DNA from: Dawidia cretensis
GTDB taxonomy: Bacteria > Bacteroidota > Bacteroidia > Cytophagales > Cyclobacteriaceae
DNA length: 64,000 nt
Assembly: GCF_018598175.1 (NCBI RefSeq)
Contig: NZ_JAHESE010000004.1
Location: forward strand, 212,236 to 276,235
Direction of reading: 5' to 3'
Part shown: positions 9,946 to 18,577 of the stretch, piece by piece
Position numbering within the stretch: the first letter of the stretch is position 1
Layout of the letters: each line of letters opens with the position of its first letter
Notes under the pieces: model-generated
The model's input: the letters and a program-made list of their open reading frames with translations, nothing else
Told to the model about the DNA's origin: nothing
Database searches by the model: none
Made by a program: the position numbers and the translations under genes

Positions 9946-9963
9946 ATTGTTCAGCGGTTACTT

Positions 9964-9980
9964 ACTTAACGGTGTAAAGT
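9964..9980. promoter_or_regulatory. Predicted TetR operator, site 1 (before tetR)
   Basis: ACTTAACGGTGTAAAGT, a 17-base palindrome with arms ACTTAAC and GTAAAGT separated by 3 bases (one mismatch pair). It lies 19-35 bases upstream of the tetR start, where it would block the promoter. It recurs in inverted orientation before tolC. Confidence 0.7.
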
Positions 9981-10178
9981 TAGTTATGGTTGCAAAGAAA
10001 ACCAATAAAGATTCCTTCACTGGCAGATCACTGTTCACCCCGTGTTTTGGGGTAAATGACAAGCCAGATCGGCAAAGATGCTCAGAAGAACGGAGAGAGG
10101 CGGGGCTTTTTCAGGAAAAATGACGGTTTGAGAGATAAACGGTAGGGCAAAAGCGACTTTGTGTTCGATGTGGGGGTG

Positions 10179-10265
10179 TTTTGAAATAGAATTGTAATAG
10201 CCCTATAAGGCTATTACAATTCTATTTCAATGCTATATCAATTCTATTTCGATGCTATTATATAT
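10179..10265. repeat. 11-base-period array 3, with inverted head
   Basis: Five contiguous 11-base units start at 10211, 10222, 10233, 10244 and 10255, each beginning CTAT: CTATTACAATT, CTATTTCAATG, CTATATCAATT, CTATTTCGATG, CTATTATATAT. Units 1 and 3, and units 2 and 4, are closest, giving a higher 22-base period. To the left, two units occur in reverse orientation (10179-10200), so that 10181-10202 and 10209-10230 form a perfect 22-base inverted repeat around a 6-base loop. It fills most of the gap between tetR and the tehA-like gene (9946-10324), which is otherwise without a gene. Function is unknown. Confidence 0.85.
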
Positions 10266-10324
10266 GCGAAGTATCCCCCTTTATGCTATGAATTTGGCGA
10301 AAAGTGAGCGCCCGCAACGAACAG

Positions 10325-11326
10325 TCATTTCGGGAAATACTGCCCTTTAGCAAACAGCCGCACCGAGCCGGCAATAACTGCCACCAGCACCAGGTTGGTC
10401 AATATAAAGGCAACGATGGCCAGGCCATTCACCGCCGGATCGTTAGCTTTTAAGCAAAGAAGTGATAATCCCTGCGAAAGCGTCGCGATCCCAAACGTAT
10501 ACGCCCAGTACCCCGGCGCGAAAGGCTGCTGCCGCAGCCAGCGGAGCGCAAAAGTCAGCGCTACGACGATAAAGACAGCATATCCCGCCAAAGCATAGCT
10601 AATGGAAAGGTTGCTCTGCGCACCCGCCAACACCTGGTACGCAACAAATATGACCACGGACGGAGCCATGTAAATACCCATGAAATTCCGGGTCTTCGCG
10701 GCCAACCCGCCTGCAATAAGTTGCTGCGTTATAACAGAGTCCATGACCAGCCACGAGATTGTACCAATACCCAGTAATGCGAAACCATAAGAAGTATATC
10801 CGAAGATGCCTGCCGCCAACGCGTTCACCAATATGCTAGCCGTAAACGTCAGAAAAAGTGATGGCGTGGTCTGTGTGGGTTCTCGCTCCGTCGTCCAGAG
10901 TGTAGACAGGCGATACGCGCCATAGAGCAGGTTGAAAAGAGAGCCCATCCAGAAGATATAAGCTGCCGCGCCGGCGTGGTACGGTAATAAGGCTAGTGCG
11001 ATGAGAATGATAGACTCCGGAATCAGCGCAATAAACGATGCTTGCACCGGATCGTTAAACTCCCGCTTTGCTTCCGCCGTGTAGTTGATCCATTTGTTTA
11101 TATAGATCGCAAGCCACACCAGGAACGATACGATCGCAAGCACTTCCAGCATCTCACCCACCCACGCAGGGACATGCCAGAGAGCGGACGCGTTTCGCCA
11201 GGCATTGCCCGTCTCGGCCAGGCCCAGGGTCATAGCAAAAAACGATGCGGGCGCCAGCGGCAGCATCCTCTTCTTACCTGGTACTGCTTTCTTTTCGCGC
11301 GCCAATAAATCAGCTGATTGAGTCAT
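10325..11326 (-). CDS. TehA/SLAC1-family membrane transporter
   Basis: A 333-residue protein with about ten hydrophobic segments. The first segment (ASFFAMTLGLAETGNAWR) and the late segment (FAPGYWAYTFGIATLS) match the repeated pattern of the tellurite-resistance/dicarboxylate transporter (TDT) family that includes bacterial TehA and the plant SLAC1 anion channel. Known members pass small anions; the name reflects tellurite resistance when overexpressed, so no claim is made on natural substrate. It is divergent from an AraC-family gene that may regulate it. A TAATTTTG element on the reverse strand at 11343-11350 lies just upstream of its start. Confidence 0.85.
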   Translation of the reverse strand: MTQSADLLAREKKAVPGKKRMLPLAPASFFAMTLGLAETGNAWRNASALWHVPAWVGEMLEVLAIVSFLVWLAIYINKWINYTAEAKREFNDPVQASFIALIPESIILIALALLPYHAGAAAYIFWMGSLFNLLYGAYRLSTLWTTEREPTQTTPSLFLTFTASILVNALAAGIFGYTSYGFALLGIGTISWLVMDSVITQQLIAGGLAAKTRNFMGIYMAPSVVIFVAYQVLAGAQSNLSISYALAGYAVFIVVALTFALRWLRQQPFAPGYWAYTFGIATLSQGLSLLCLKANDPAVNGLAIVAFILTNLVLVAVIAGSVRLFAKGQYFPK

Positions 11327-11342
11327 AATTGATTATTTTTGA

Positions 11343-11350
11343 CAAAATTA
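11343..11350 (-). promoter_or_regulatory. Bacteroidota -7 element before the tehA-like gene
   Basis: Reads TAATTTTG on the reverse strand, a full match to TAnnTTTG, 17 bases before the start codon. No convincing TTG was found about 19 bases further upstream, so the promoter may need an activator such as the adjacent AraC protein. Confidence 0.45.
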
Positions 11351-11409
11351 TACTGACGAAGTGAGCTGTTCTCAGTAATATTCTTCGCTAATTCAGTAAA
11401 AAGGATGCT

Positions 11410-12264
11410 ATGGAAGGAAAAAGTGGATATGAGCCTTTTGAGATCAGCTTCAAGGAAGTAAGCGATTCGATCACCACCGCGCATGGCCACAACTTCTTTG
11501 AGCTGATCTACATTCTCAAGGGTACCGGCGTTCAAACCATCAATAAGCATAAGCTTCCGTACATACCGGGCCACTTATTTCTCATAACACCCGAAGACAC
11601 CCATGGGCTAGCCGTGGAGGAACCGACCACCTTTTTCCAGATCCGGTTCACCCATGTATATATTAAGAACAACGTGCTGCACCGGGAGAGTGTTCGGAAG
11701 CTGGAGTATATTCTGCAGCACGCCAACCACCAGCCGGGCTGTATCCTCAAGAAGCAGACCGACAAGAGCCTGCTGCGCCCGGTGATCGATGCCATCATCC
11801 GCGAGTATGTAAACCGCGACCTCTACAACAAGGAGCTGATTCACCTGCTGGTCAATACCATCATTGTTATCGTGGCCAGAAACATAGCCGAGTATCTTCC
11901 CGAAAAAGCAAATGAGCAATCCGAAACAAAGACGCTCGACATCCTGGAATACATCCAAAGCAACATCTATAATCCAGCAAAGCTGAGCGCAAAATATATC
12001 AGCGGCACCTTCGGAATTTCAGAGTCTTACCTGGGTAGGTATTTCAAGAAGCAGTTTAGTCAGACCTTGCAGGATTATATTGTGCGCTACAAATTGAAAC
12101 TCATCGTAAATCGACTGCTGTATAGCGATCTGCGGATTGGAGAGATTGCCGAAGAGCTGGGATTCTCAGATGAGAGTCATTTGAATAAAATCTTCAAGAA
12201 ATATAAAGGCGCCTCACCGACAATGTTCAGAAAAAATAACGCTGCCAACGTTCCTCGCCCATAA
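11410..12264 (+). CDS. AraC-family transcriptional regulator with cupin sensor domain
   Basis: A 284-residue protein. The N-terminal half has the AraC-type cupin pattern (HGHNFFELIYILKGTG, then PGHLFLITPEDTHG), likely sensing a small molecule. The C-terminal 100 residues hold two helix-turn-helix motifs: ISGTFGISESYLGRYFKKQ and IGEIAEELGFSDESHLNKIFKKYKGASPTMFR, the classical AraC signature. It is transcribed divergently from the tehA-like gene across an 83-base gap and is therefore its most likely regulator. The inducer is unknown. Confidence 0.92.
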   Translation: MEGKSGYEPFEISFKEVSDSITTAHGHNFFELIYILKGTGVQTINKHKLPYIPGHLFLITPEDTHGLAVEEPTTFFQIRFTHVYIKNNVLHRESVRKLEYILQHANHQPGCILKKQTDKSLLRPVIDAIIREYVNRDLYNKELIHLLVNTIIVIVARNIAEYLPEKANEQSETKTLDILEYIQSNIYNPAKLSAKYISGTFGISESYLGRYFKKQFSQTLQDYIVRYKLKLIVNRLLYSDLRIGEIAEELGFSDESHLNKIFKKYKGASPTMFRKNNAANVPRP

Positions 12265-12269
12265 AAGAA

Positions 12270-12292
12270 AAAGCCACCCAACGGGCGGCTTT
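12270..12292. terminator. Bidirectional intrinsic terminator
   Basis: AAAGCCaCCC pairs with GGGcGGCTTT around a 3-base loop (10-base arms, one mismatch), with an A run to the left and a T-rich tract to the right. It lies between the convergent araC and PAP2 genes. Confidence 0.85.
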
Positions 12293-12314
12293 CTTTATAT
12301 CTTTTATTGGAATC

Positions 12315-13115
12315 CTAGAGCCTCATGCCAAGATACACCCCGGGGCCGTTTGAATACACCGGCAGCACCGTCAGGTTGCTGTTCTTGTTCTTCCACTTAT
12401 ACTGATGCGTGAGATACGCCAGGTTTGTAGATAAGATACCAATACCGGCACCGGCCAGCACATCCGAAACCCAGTGGCGGTTGTTCAAAATGCGCATAGC
12501 GCCTACCGTAGTAGCCATAGTATACGCGCCGATTTTGTACCATACGCTTTGGTCGCCGTATTCCTTGGCGAGGAACGTAGCGGTGGCAAACGCCTGGGCG
12601 GTGTGGCCCGACGGGAACGAGAAGTTATTGCTTTCGTCCGGACGCGACACGTTGGTCACTTTCTTGAAGGAGAATGTCAGGGCAGCCATGATCATTTCTG
12701 ATTTTGCGAGCAGCAGTGTGCGGTTGCGAAAATCGTGTTTGCCTTTTACGCCGGCAGCGTTCAAACCATACACGATTAAAATTGGGGCGTGCATGAGATA
12801 GTTATCGACCGTGCAATGGAAATTGGGCAGGTGCTCGTTCCGTTCCTCGCGTACCTGGTACCGGTTAATGACGTCGCGGCGGACGGTGGAGTAGACGCCC
12901 AAACCGATCAGGATCGTGGGCACGCGCGCGGCTTGCCACAGGGCAAGACCTTTGCTGGGCGCCACCGGTTCGGCCTCTACGGCCTTCTCTTGCATAAACA
13001 GGTCGATCTTTGCCGGAGCAGTGGGCTTGGTACGGGCAGCAAAGTGCTGATTGTACTGAGCCTTTGCCAGTGGGCAGGCCAAACACAGGAGGAGTACTGC
13101 AGGGGTTAGTTTCAT
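12315..13115 (-). CDS. PAP2-family membrane or exported phosphatase
   Basis: A PAP2 (type 2 phosphatidic acid phosphatase) protein of 266 residues with all three catalytic motifs in order: K-x6-RP (KKVTNVSRP), PSGHT (FSFPSGHTAQ), and the R-x5-H-x3-D motif (RILNNRHWVSDVLAG). Likely substrates are lipid phosphates such as phosphatidic acid or undecaprenyl pyrophosphate, acting outside the inner membrane. The start at 13115 gives a clean signal peptide ending in PLAKA; a frame extension to 13238 would run through a probable promoter element (13143-13150) and is rejected. The neighbours do not reveal the substrate. Confidence 0.9.
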   Translation of the reverse strand: MKLTPAVLLLCLACPLAKAQYNQHFAARTKPTAPAKIDLFMQEKAVEAEPVAPSKGLALWQAARVPTILIGLGVYSTVRRDVINRYQVREERNEHLPNFHCTVDNYLMHAPILIVYGLNAAGVKGKHDFRNRTLLLAKSEMIMAALTFSFKKVTNVSRPDESNNFSFPSGHTAQAFATATFLAKEYGDQSVWYKIGAYTMATTVGAMRILNNRHWVSDVLAGAGIGILSTNLAYLTHQYKWKNKNSNLTVLPVYSNGPGVYLGMRL

Positions 13116-13142
13116 GCGCATTATTGTTGGCAAAACGTATAC

Positions 13143-13150
13143 CAAAGATA
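13143..13150 (-). promoter_or_regulatory. Bacteroidota -7 element before the PAP2 gene
   Basis: Reads TATCTTTG on the reverse strand, a full match to TAnnTTTG, 28 bases before the chosen PAP2 start codon. It supports the shorter protein. No clear -33 TTG is visible. Confidence 0.45.
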
Positions 13151-13339
13151 CGTTATTGCAGACTATGGTTACGATTGTAATTCCTACCCAAAAGGTACAA
13201 GGGTTGGTAAATCCCAGCTTCCTCTCTGCACGCGTCAATTCCCCTATAACTCTCTAATATACAATATTCTACCGTGCTCAGCGCCATGGCCGGAGCAGAT
13301 TTTCGTCATCGTGAAATATTGTGCTAATGGGGTGAAAAC

Positions 13340-13379
13340 AAGCCAGCCGGTGCATTTGGTTCCAATTCCCGGCTGGTTT
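13340..13379 (-). terminator. Terminator after the ndh-kup operon
   Basis: CCAGCCGG (13343-13350) pairs with CCGGCTGG (13369-13376), extended by A-T pairs on the outside, with an 18-base loop. It starts about 33 bases after the kup stop. Outer A/T runs give a weak U tract on both strands. Confidence 0.65.
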
Positions 13380-13412
13380 TCGAAAACGATTGTGGTAATA
13401 TGGCTTTCCGGC

Positions 13413-15365
13413 TTAATCCTCGCGTTCGCGCTTGATCTTGACACGCGCCTGCGGTCCGACCTGGATCGGCACGCGCTCCAGCTCTAAGTTGGCCGCTTCG
13501 ATGCCGTACAATTCTTCGGTCGACAGGCTGTATTCTTTCAACAGGCGATAACCCTGAATGATCAACCGGTCAAAGCTCGAGATCTCACTGTCGGACGACG
13601 CCCACGAGTGTAAGATGATAAACTTAAAGTCAGCCATCATGCTGTATTTGTGCAGCGATGAATAGGGGCTGGTCAGGTCTATTTCACCCGCGTCGGCCAT
13701 TTCGTGAATGATCTTATTAAACAACAGATTCACGCGGTGGTCGGTTTTGAAGCCAAGTTTGATCCGCACAAAGAAGCACTTGCGTGGAATAATCGTGTCT
13801 ACCACGTACTTGCTGGTGAACGGATTGTCTACGGTGTCAACGTGCACAAACCAGAATACATCGGCACGCTTGGGGCGCTTCTTGAAGATGGAATAGATAA
13901 TGTTGGAGTCGATGTAGCGCTTGCTGTCGGCCATGGCCAGGTACACGAGGTTGGTTGCCTCTTTCGGCACGGTGCTGTCGGCCTGTAAATCTTGTAGCAT
14001 GCCCACATAGTGTTTCAAGTCGACAAACTCGGTATGCCGGTCGCGCAGGCGGCGTGCGTGCAGCAACACATACATCATGATAAAGAACAGGAACGCGATG
14101 CTAAACGCAAACCAACCTCCGTGGTGAAATTTGTCCAGGTTGGAGAAGAGGAACATGCCTTCCAGCGAAAAGAAGATCACCGCCATGACGGCTGAACGTA
14201 CTTTCGATTTTTTGGTGGTGATAAAATAAAACACCAGCAGGGAAGTTGTCATCAACATGTCGATGGTGATGGCAAGCCCGTAGGCTCCTTCCATCCGCGA
14301 CGACTCGCGGAAGATGAGCACCACGCCAATACAGCCCACCAGCAAGATCCAGTTGATGGCCGGCACATAGATCTGGCCTTTCACCTGGCTCGGGTAACGC
14401 ACGCGGGTAGCAGGCCACAGTTTCAGTTTCATGGCTTCGTTTACCAGGGTGAACGTGCCCGAGATCAACGCCTGGCTGGCGATGATGGCCGCCAGGGTGG
14501 CGATGATGATCCCGAAGAGCAGGAAGTCACGCGGAATGATTGCATAAAAGGGAATCTGCTCACCCAGTACGGTGCCCTGGTGGTCGAGCAGCCAGGCACC
14601 CTGGCCGAAGTAGTTACAGAGCAGCGCGATCTTCACAATCGTCCAGCCTACGCGAATGTTGGTTTTACCGCAGTGCCCCAGGTCGGAGTAGAGCGCCTCG
14701 GCCCCGGTCGTACAAAGGAACACCGCGCCCAGCAGCCAGAAGCCTTTGGGATATTCGGCTATGAGATGATAGGCGTAGTACGGGTTCAGCGCCTGGAAGA
14801 TCTGCGGGTGGTCGTAGAACTGCATGATGCCGAATACGGCGATCGTACAAAACCAAACCGTCATGATCGGGCCAAAAATCTTGCCTACCACGCTGGTACC
14901 AAACTGTTGAAAGAAAAACAGGGCTGCCAGGATCACGATCACAATTGTGACCGTGGGAATTTCAGGGTTGAGAATACGCAAGCCTTCAATGGCCGAGGAC
15001 ACCGAGATGGCCGGTGTAATAAACCCGTCGGCAATCAGGGTACAGCAACCGATGATGGCGGGGTAGATCACCCACCCGGCTTTATACCGGCGCACCAATG
15101 CGTAGAGGGCGAATATTCCACCTTCACCTTTGTTATCGGCGTTCAGCGCCAGGTATACATACTTGATGGTCGTGACCAGCGTCAATGTCCAGAAGACACA
15201 GGATAGCCCACCGAAGATCAGGTCCTGGTTGATGGTTTGGGTACCGACAATGGCCTTGAATACGTACAACGGTGAGGTACCAATGTCGCCATAAATGATG
15301 CCTAACGAGACCAGTACGCCGCCAACGGATAATGGCGTCAGGTGTTTATCAGATGAATTAGCCAT
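13413..15365 (-). CDS. kup: KUP/HAK/KT-family potassium uptake protein
   Basis: A 650-residue potassium transporter. The first helix carries the family signature GIIYGDIGTSPLYVFK; about 12 hydrophobic segments fill the first 430 residues, including GGIFALYALVRR and the TTGAEALYSDLGHCG motif. A C-terminal cytoplasmic domain of about 200 residues follows. Kup proteins import potassium with protons at the inner membrane. The start lies only 3 bases after the ndh stop, so the two genes form one unit, which may couple potassium uptake to the redox or proton state, though that is inference. Confidence 0.95.
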   Translation of the reverse strand: MANSSDKHLTPLSVGGVLVSLGIIYGDIGTSPLYVFKAIVGTQTINQDLIFGGLSCVFWTLTLVTTIKYVYLALNADNKGEGGIFALYALVRRYKAGWVIYPAIIGCCTLIADGFITPAISVSSAIEGLRILNPEIPTVTIVIVILAALFFFQQFGTSVVGKIFGPIMTVWFCTIAVFGIMQFYDHPQIFQALNPYYAYHLIAEYPKGFWLLGAVFLCTTGAEALYSDLGHCGKTNIRVGWTIVKIALLCNYFGQGAWLLDHQGTVLGEQIPFYAIIPRDFLLFGIIIATLAAIIASQALISGTFTLVNEAMKLKLWPATRVRYPSQVKGQIYVPAINWILLVGCIGVVLIFRESSRMEGAYGLAITIDMLMTTSLLVFYFITTKKSKVRSAVMAVIFFSLEGMFLFSNLDKFHHGGWFAFSIAFLFFIMMYVLLHARRLRDRHTEFVDLKHYVGMLQDLQADSTVPKEATNLVYLAMADSKRYIDSNIIYSIFKKRPKRADVFWFVHVDTVDNPFTSKYVVDTIIPRKCFFVRIKLGFKTDHRVNLLFNKIIHEMADAGEIDLTSPYSSLHKYSMMADFKFIILHSWASSDSEISSFDRLIIQGYRLLKEYSLSTEELYGIEAANLELERVPIQVGPQARVKIKRERED

Positions 15366-15368
15366 ATA

Positions 15369-16673
15369 CTATTGAACGCCGTCTTTGGGACGGGCGATAA
15401 TCAAGCGGTTACTCTTGTCGTAGGAGAAGTAGCTCCACAGCCAGCTCAACAAAACAAAGAATTTGTTCTTAAAGCCGATAATGGAGATGAGGTGAATAAA
15501 CATCCAAACCATCCAGGCTGAGAATCCTTTGAGCTTCACCTTGCCCAGGTCCGCTACAGCACGGTTCCGGCCGACGGTTGCCATCGACCCCAGGTCCTTG
15601 TACTTAAAAGGCTTGAGCGGTTTGTTACTAATCAGCCGGCGCAGGTTGTGGGCCAGCAGCCGTCCTTGTTGAATAGCAGGCTGCGCCATCTGCGGGTGGC
15701 CATTGGGGAAACCTGCATCGCCGGTCATGATGGCGGCGTCGCCAATGGCGAAGATATTCGCATAGCCCGTCACGCGGTTGTATTCGTCCACCGTCATGCG
15801 CGCCGCGCGTCCCAGCGACGAAGCGGCAATGCCTTGTACGGGCTGGCCTTTCACACCCGCCGCCCAGATCATGGTACGCGTGATGAGCCGCTCGCCGGTG
15901 TTGAACATGGTCTCGTGACCATCGTAAGACTTCACGGCGCAGTTGAGGTGTACTTTTACACCCATGTGTTGTAAATACTCCAGTGCCTTTTTAGAAGCAG
16001 CCTCCGACATACCGTTCAGCAGCTTGGGTGTAGCTTCTACCAGGTGGATGTCCATCTGGCTCATTTCGAGTTCGGGATAGTCTTTGGGAAAGACGTGGTT
16101 CTTCAGCTCGCTCAGTGCGCCGGCCAGCTCGACACCCGTGGGGCCGCCGCCAACGATCACGATATCCATCAGGCTATTGACCAGTTCCGGGTCGTCGGTC
16201 AGCAGGGCTGTTTCGAAGTTGCGTATGATGAGGTTACGAAGCTTGATCGAGTCGACGATCGTCTTCATGGGCATGGCATGCTCTTCGACGTCCTTCATGC
16301 CGTAGTAATTGGTGGTGGCACCGTTGGCCAGCACCAGGTAATCGTATTTTATACTGCCGATCGAAGTTTCAATAGTATTTTCTTCCGGTTTTAACTGTGT
16401 TACTTCTCCTAACCGAAAGTAAAAGTCGCGTTGAGGACCAAAGCGCTTACGAAACGGAAACACGATCGAGCTTGACTCGAGTCCCGAGGTGGCTACCTGG
16501 TATAGCAGGGGTTGAAAGCAGTGGTGATTATACTTGTCGAAGAGTACGGTTTGCGCTTTGAAACCCTTGAGGCCTTTCACGACTTCCAGCCCGCCAAAGC
16601 CGCCACCGATGACGATGATACGAGGTTTGCCCTCGTCGACAATACGGGTATGCGTGTTTATCAGTTTGGGCAT
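15369..16673 (-). CDS. ndh: Type II NADH dehydrogenase (NDH-2)-like flavoprotein
   Basis: A 434-residue FAD/NAD(P)-binding oxidoreductase with two Rossmann motifs: VIGGGFGGLE (FAD, about residues 21-30) and VIVGGGPTGVELAGAL (NADH). A later AIGDAA segment binds FAD. The C-terminus has a hydrophobic stretch (MVWMFIHLISIIGF) followed by basic residues that would anchor it to the membrane, as in NDH-2 enzymes that pass electrons from NADH to quinone without pumping protons. The ATG at 16673 was preferred over an upstream start at 16760 because homologues begin about 20 residues before GGGFGG. It is followed closely by kup. Confidence 0.9.
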   Translation of the reverse strand: MPKLINTHTRIVDEGKPRIIVIGGGFGGLEVVKGLKGFKAQTVLFDKYNHHCFQPLLYQVATSGLESSSIVFPFRKRFGPQRDFYFRLGEVTQLKPEENTIETSIGSIKYDYLVLANGATTNYYGMKDVEEHAMPMKTIVDSIKLRNLIIRNFETALLTDDPELVNSLMDIVIVGGGPTGVELAGALSELKNHVFPKDYPELEMSQMDIHLVEATPKLLNGMSEAASKKALEYLQHMGVKVHLNCAVKSYDGHETMFNTGERLITRTMIWAAGVKGQPVQGIAASSLGRAARMTVDEYNRVTGYANIFAIGDAAIMTGDAGFPNGHPQMAQPAIQQGRLLAHNLRRLISNKPLKPFKYKDLGSMATVGRNRAVADLGKVKLKGFSAWMVWMFIHLISIIGFKNKFFVLLSWLWSYFSYDKSNRLIIARPKDGVQ

Positions 16674-17006
16674 GTGTGTATCCGGAAAAGTGTATATGTC
16701 TAAACCGCTATTATTTCCTAAAATGTCACATTTCCCTCTGCCCGTCTGGTGAGAACGCATCCATGGGGGAGAGGGGTAATGCCGGCCGCCCGGAACAATC
16801 GCGTGACAACGTAAAAAAATATGCCACCGCGTATTGCCGAAAGTGCTTTGTTACCCCTACTGGTTGCAAAACGGTGACAAATGTAATCCCTTCCGGGTAG
16901 GGTAAAAAGAAAAAGCCGGTAATGTTGCGGCGGATACACCGCGGCTACAGGTCGCCGCTAATGGCAATTCGGCGTATAACAAAAATAATTTGTGGTAGTG
17001 CAACCG
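16674..17006. other. Intergenic region between divergent ndh and lipoprotein genes
   Basis: No credible gene. Around 16933-16950 short GC-rich inverted repeats can fold. On the reverse strand TACATTTG at 16878-16885 matches a -7 element but is more than 200 bases from ndh. Nothing else was recognised. Confidence 0.4.
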
Positions 17007-17034
17007 TTTGACAGCAAAATCAACTGTACTTTTG
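17007..17034 (+). promoter_or_regulatory. Bacteroidota-type promoter of the coiled-coil lipoprotein gene
   Basis: TTTG at 17007-17010 and TACTTTTG at 17027-17034, spaced by 16 bases, close to the TTTG and TAnnTTTG consensus pair of Bacteroidota housekeeping promoters. The start codon follows 27 bases later. Confidence 0.65.
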
Positions 17035-17061
17035 CCCTATAACCTCTAAAATCAACGAGTT

Positions 17062-17808
17062 ATGACTAGAAATTTAGTTTTTGCATTGCCGCTTGCCGCC
17101 CTCGTTTTTGGGTGTGATACAAAAGAGAAGGATCAACTGCGTACTCAGGTGGATTCTCTGAAAGTGGAACTTGAGACCAGCCAGAAAATGGCCAATACCC
17201 TGACCGAAGTAGGTGTGCTGATGGATTCCATCGATGCCAGCCGCCAACTACTTCGTGTAAACATGGTAGAAGGCACTACCTACGACGATTATACATCGCG
17301 TATGAAAGACATCAACGGCTATGTGCGTGACACACAAAAGAAGATCGACGACCTGGAAAAAACCGTAACGGCTTCTAACTCCAAGAACAGTGCAAACGCT
17401 AAGCTTCTCAGAAAACTGAAAGCAGACCTGGAAAACAAAACCCAGGAGATTGTACAACTGCAAGAGCAAGTTGAAAAATACCGCAGCGAAAACCAGAACC
17501 TGATCTCTACCGTGAGCATGCAGGAAGCCGAGCTGTCGGACAAGGCGTCACAAATCGAAGCTAAAACACAAGAGCTCGCCCTGATCGAAGCCCGCGTGCA
17601 AGAGCTGATGATCCAAAGCAAAATGACCGAAGCCGACGCATACTTTGCCCGTGCCCAGGCAGTGGAAGAAGCTGCTAACCGCACCAAGCTGGCTCCCCGT
17701 AAGAAGAAAGAAACGTTGAAAGAGGCTGTCGAACTGTACAAGAAAGCACTGTCGATGGGCAAGAACGAAGCGCAAGACAAAATCACCGAGCTGGAAAAGA
17801 AGATCTAA
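17062..17808 (+). CDS. Coiled-coil lipoprotein of unknown function
   Basis: A 248-residue lipoprotein with lipobox LVFGC (Cys18). Nearly all of the mature chain is heptad-rich: DSLKVELETSQKMANTL, VRDTQKKIDDLEKTV, then a long stretch around residues 100-185, ending in a short helical repeat near 200-245 (FARAQAVEEAANRTK, AVELYKKALSMGKNEAQ) that resembles a single TPR unit. No enzymatic motif. It has its own promoter and terminator, so it is a single-gene unit. Structural or scaffolding roles at the envelope are possible but not shown. Confidence 0.75.
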   Translation: MTRNLVFALPLAALVFGCDTKEKDQLRTQVDSLKVELETSQKMANTLTEVGVLMDSIDASRQLLRVNMVEGTTYDDYTSRMKDINGYVRDTQKKIDDLEKTVTASNSKNSANAKLLRKLKADLENKTQEIVQLQEQVEKYRSENQNLISTVSMQEAELSDKASQIEAKTQELALIEARVQELMIQSKMTEADAYFARAQAVEEAANRTKLAPRKKKETLKEAVELYKKALSMGKNEAQDKITELEKKI

Positions 17809-17827
17809 TCTCCTTAACAGTTAATAT

Positions 17828-17861
17828 AAAAAAGCCATCTGTGCAGACAGATGGCTTTTTT
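17828..17861. terminator. Strong bidirectional intrinsic terminator
   Basis: A perfect 15-base-pair stem, AAAAAAGCCATCTGT with ACAGATGGCTTTTTT, around the loop GCAG. It separates the lipoprotein gene from the end of the convergent carotenoid operon and can serve both. Confidence 0.92.
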
Positions 17862-17868
17862 TATATTC

Positions 17869-18555
17869 TTACCGTTGGCGCAGCCATTCGAAGATGGAGA
17901 CGTTCATCAGGATCATGAGCATACCGTAAAACAGATCCTCCAGCGGAATGGTACCCATGCGAATACCGAGGTTGTGCGCGTTATTATACCACACCACTTC
18001 GCCGTCAATAAAGGAGCCCGTCAGAACACCATTGACCAAAAAGAACGGGATCAGGATCACAGCAAAGGCCAGGTAAAAACGGCCCATATACCGTGGGCGC
18101 AGCTTCAACAGCTGGAACGCCAGGAAAAGCCCCAGGCCCACGAAGGTCGTACCGGTATACAATTTCTCAAGGTGATACATGCCGAGCACAAGCATGGCGA
18201 TAATCAGCGCGCTTGAGATCAGCTCCTGGTGCGGAAAGAGATGATCGCGTTCCACCAGGTGTCCCAGCGCGAAATACGTGAATACACAGGCATACGGTAT
18301 ACAAATAAAGAACAAGATCTCTTCGAGTGGTAAAGAGCCCACCATAATGCCCGTCAGGTATTGGGGATTGAAGCCCCAGATGCCGGCCTGGGTAAAGGCC
18401 TCGTCCCACGCCAGGAAGAGAATGGCGGGAATCAGGATGGCAGGCCACAGGTATTTCCATTGCCGGTAAAACGGTGCCGGCCGGTAAAAGCTGAACAAAA
18501 GTGGGAACGCAAGCGAAAGCAGGTTGAGCAGTAAGTAAAGATAGTGCGGGTTCAA
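17869..18555 (-). CDS. CrtYcd-type lycopene cyclase (fused two-domain membrane protein)
   Basis: A 228-residue membrane protein with about seven helices and two copies of the lycopene cyclase repeat motif, SLPLEEILFF at about 75-83 and TIPLEDLFYG at about 202-210. This is the fused form of the heterodimeric CrtYc/CrtYd enzymes, unrelated to the FAD-dependent CrtY. It should cyclise lycopene ends to beta-carotene. It is the last gene of the eight-gene sigma-crt operon and starts 22 bases after crtZ. The two PLE(E/D) motifs make a beta-ring product likely; biochemical proof is not possible here. Confidence 0.88.
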   Translation of the reverse strand: MNPHYLYLLLNLLSLAFPLLFSFYRPAPFYRQWKYLWPAILIPAILFLAWDEAFTQAGIWGFNPQYLTGIMVGSLPLEEILFFICIPYACVFTYFALGHLVERDHLFPHQELISSALIIAMLVLGMYHLEKLYTGTTFVGLGLFLAFQLLKLRPRYMGRFYLAFAVILIPFFLVNGVLTGSFIDGEVVWYNNAHNLGIRMGTIPLEDLFYGMLMILMNVSIFEWLRQR

Positions 18556-18577
18556 AATGATTTTAGTAGGGTGTTAA

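Noticed and set aside
9938-10123. 61-codon forward frame over the tetR promoter
   Set aside because: It overlaps the predicted operator and has no protein-like features.
16870-16960. Possible structured RNA between ndh and the lipoprotein gene
   Set aside because: Only short GC-rich pairings were found, without a conserved pattern I could recognise.
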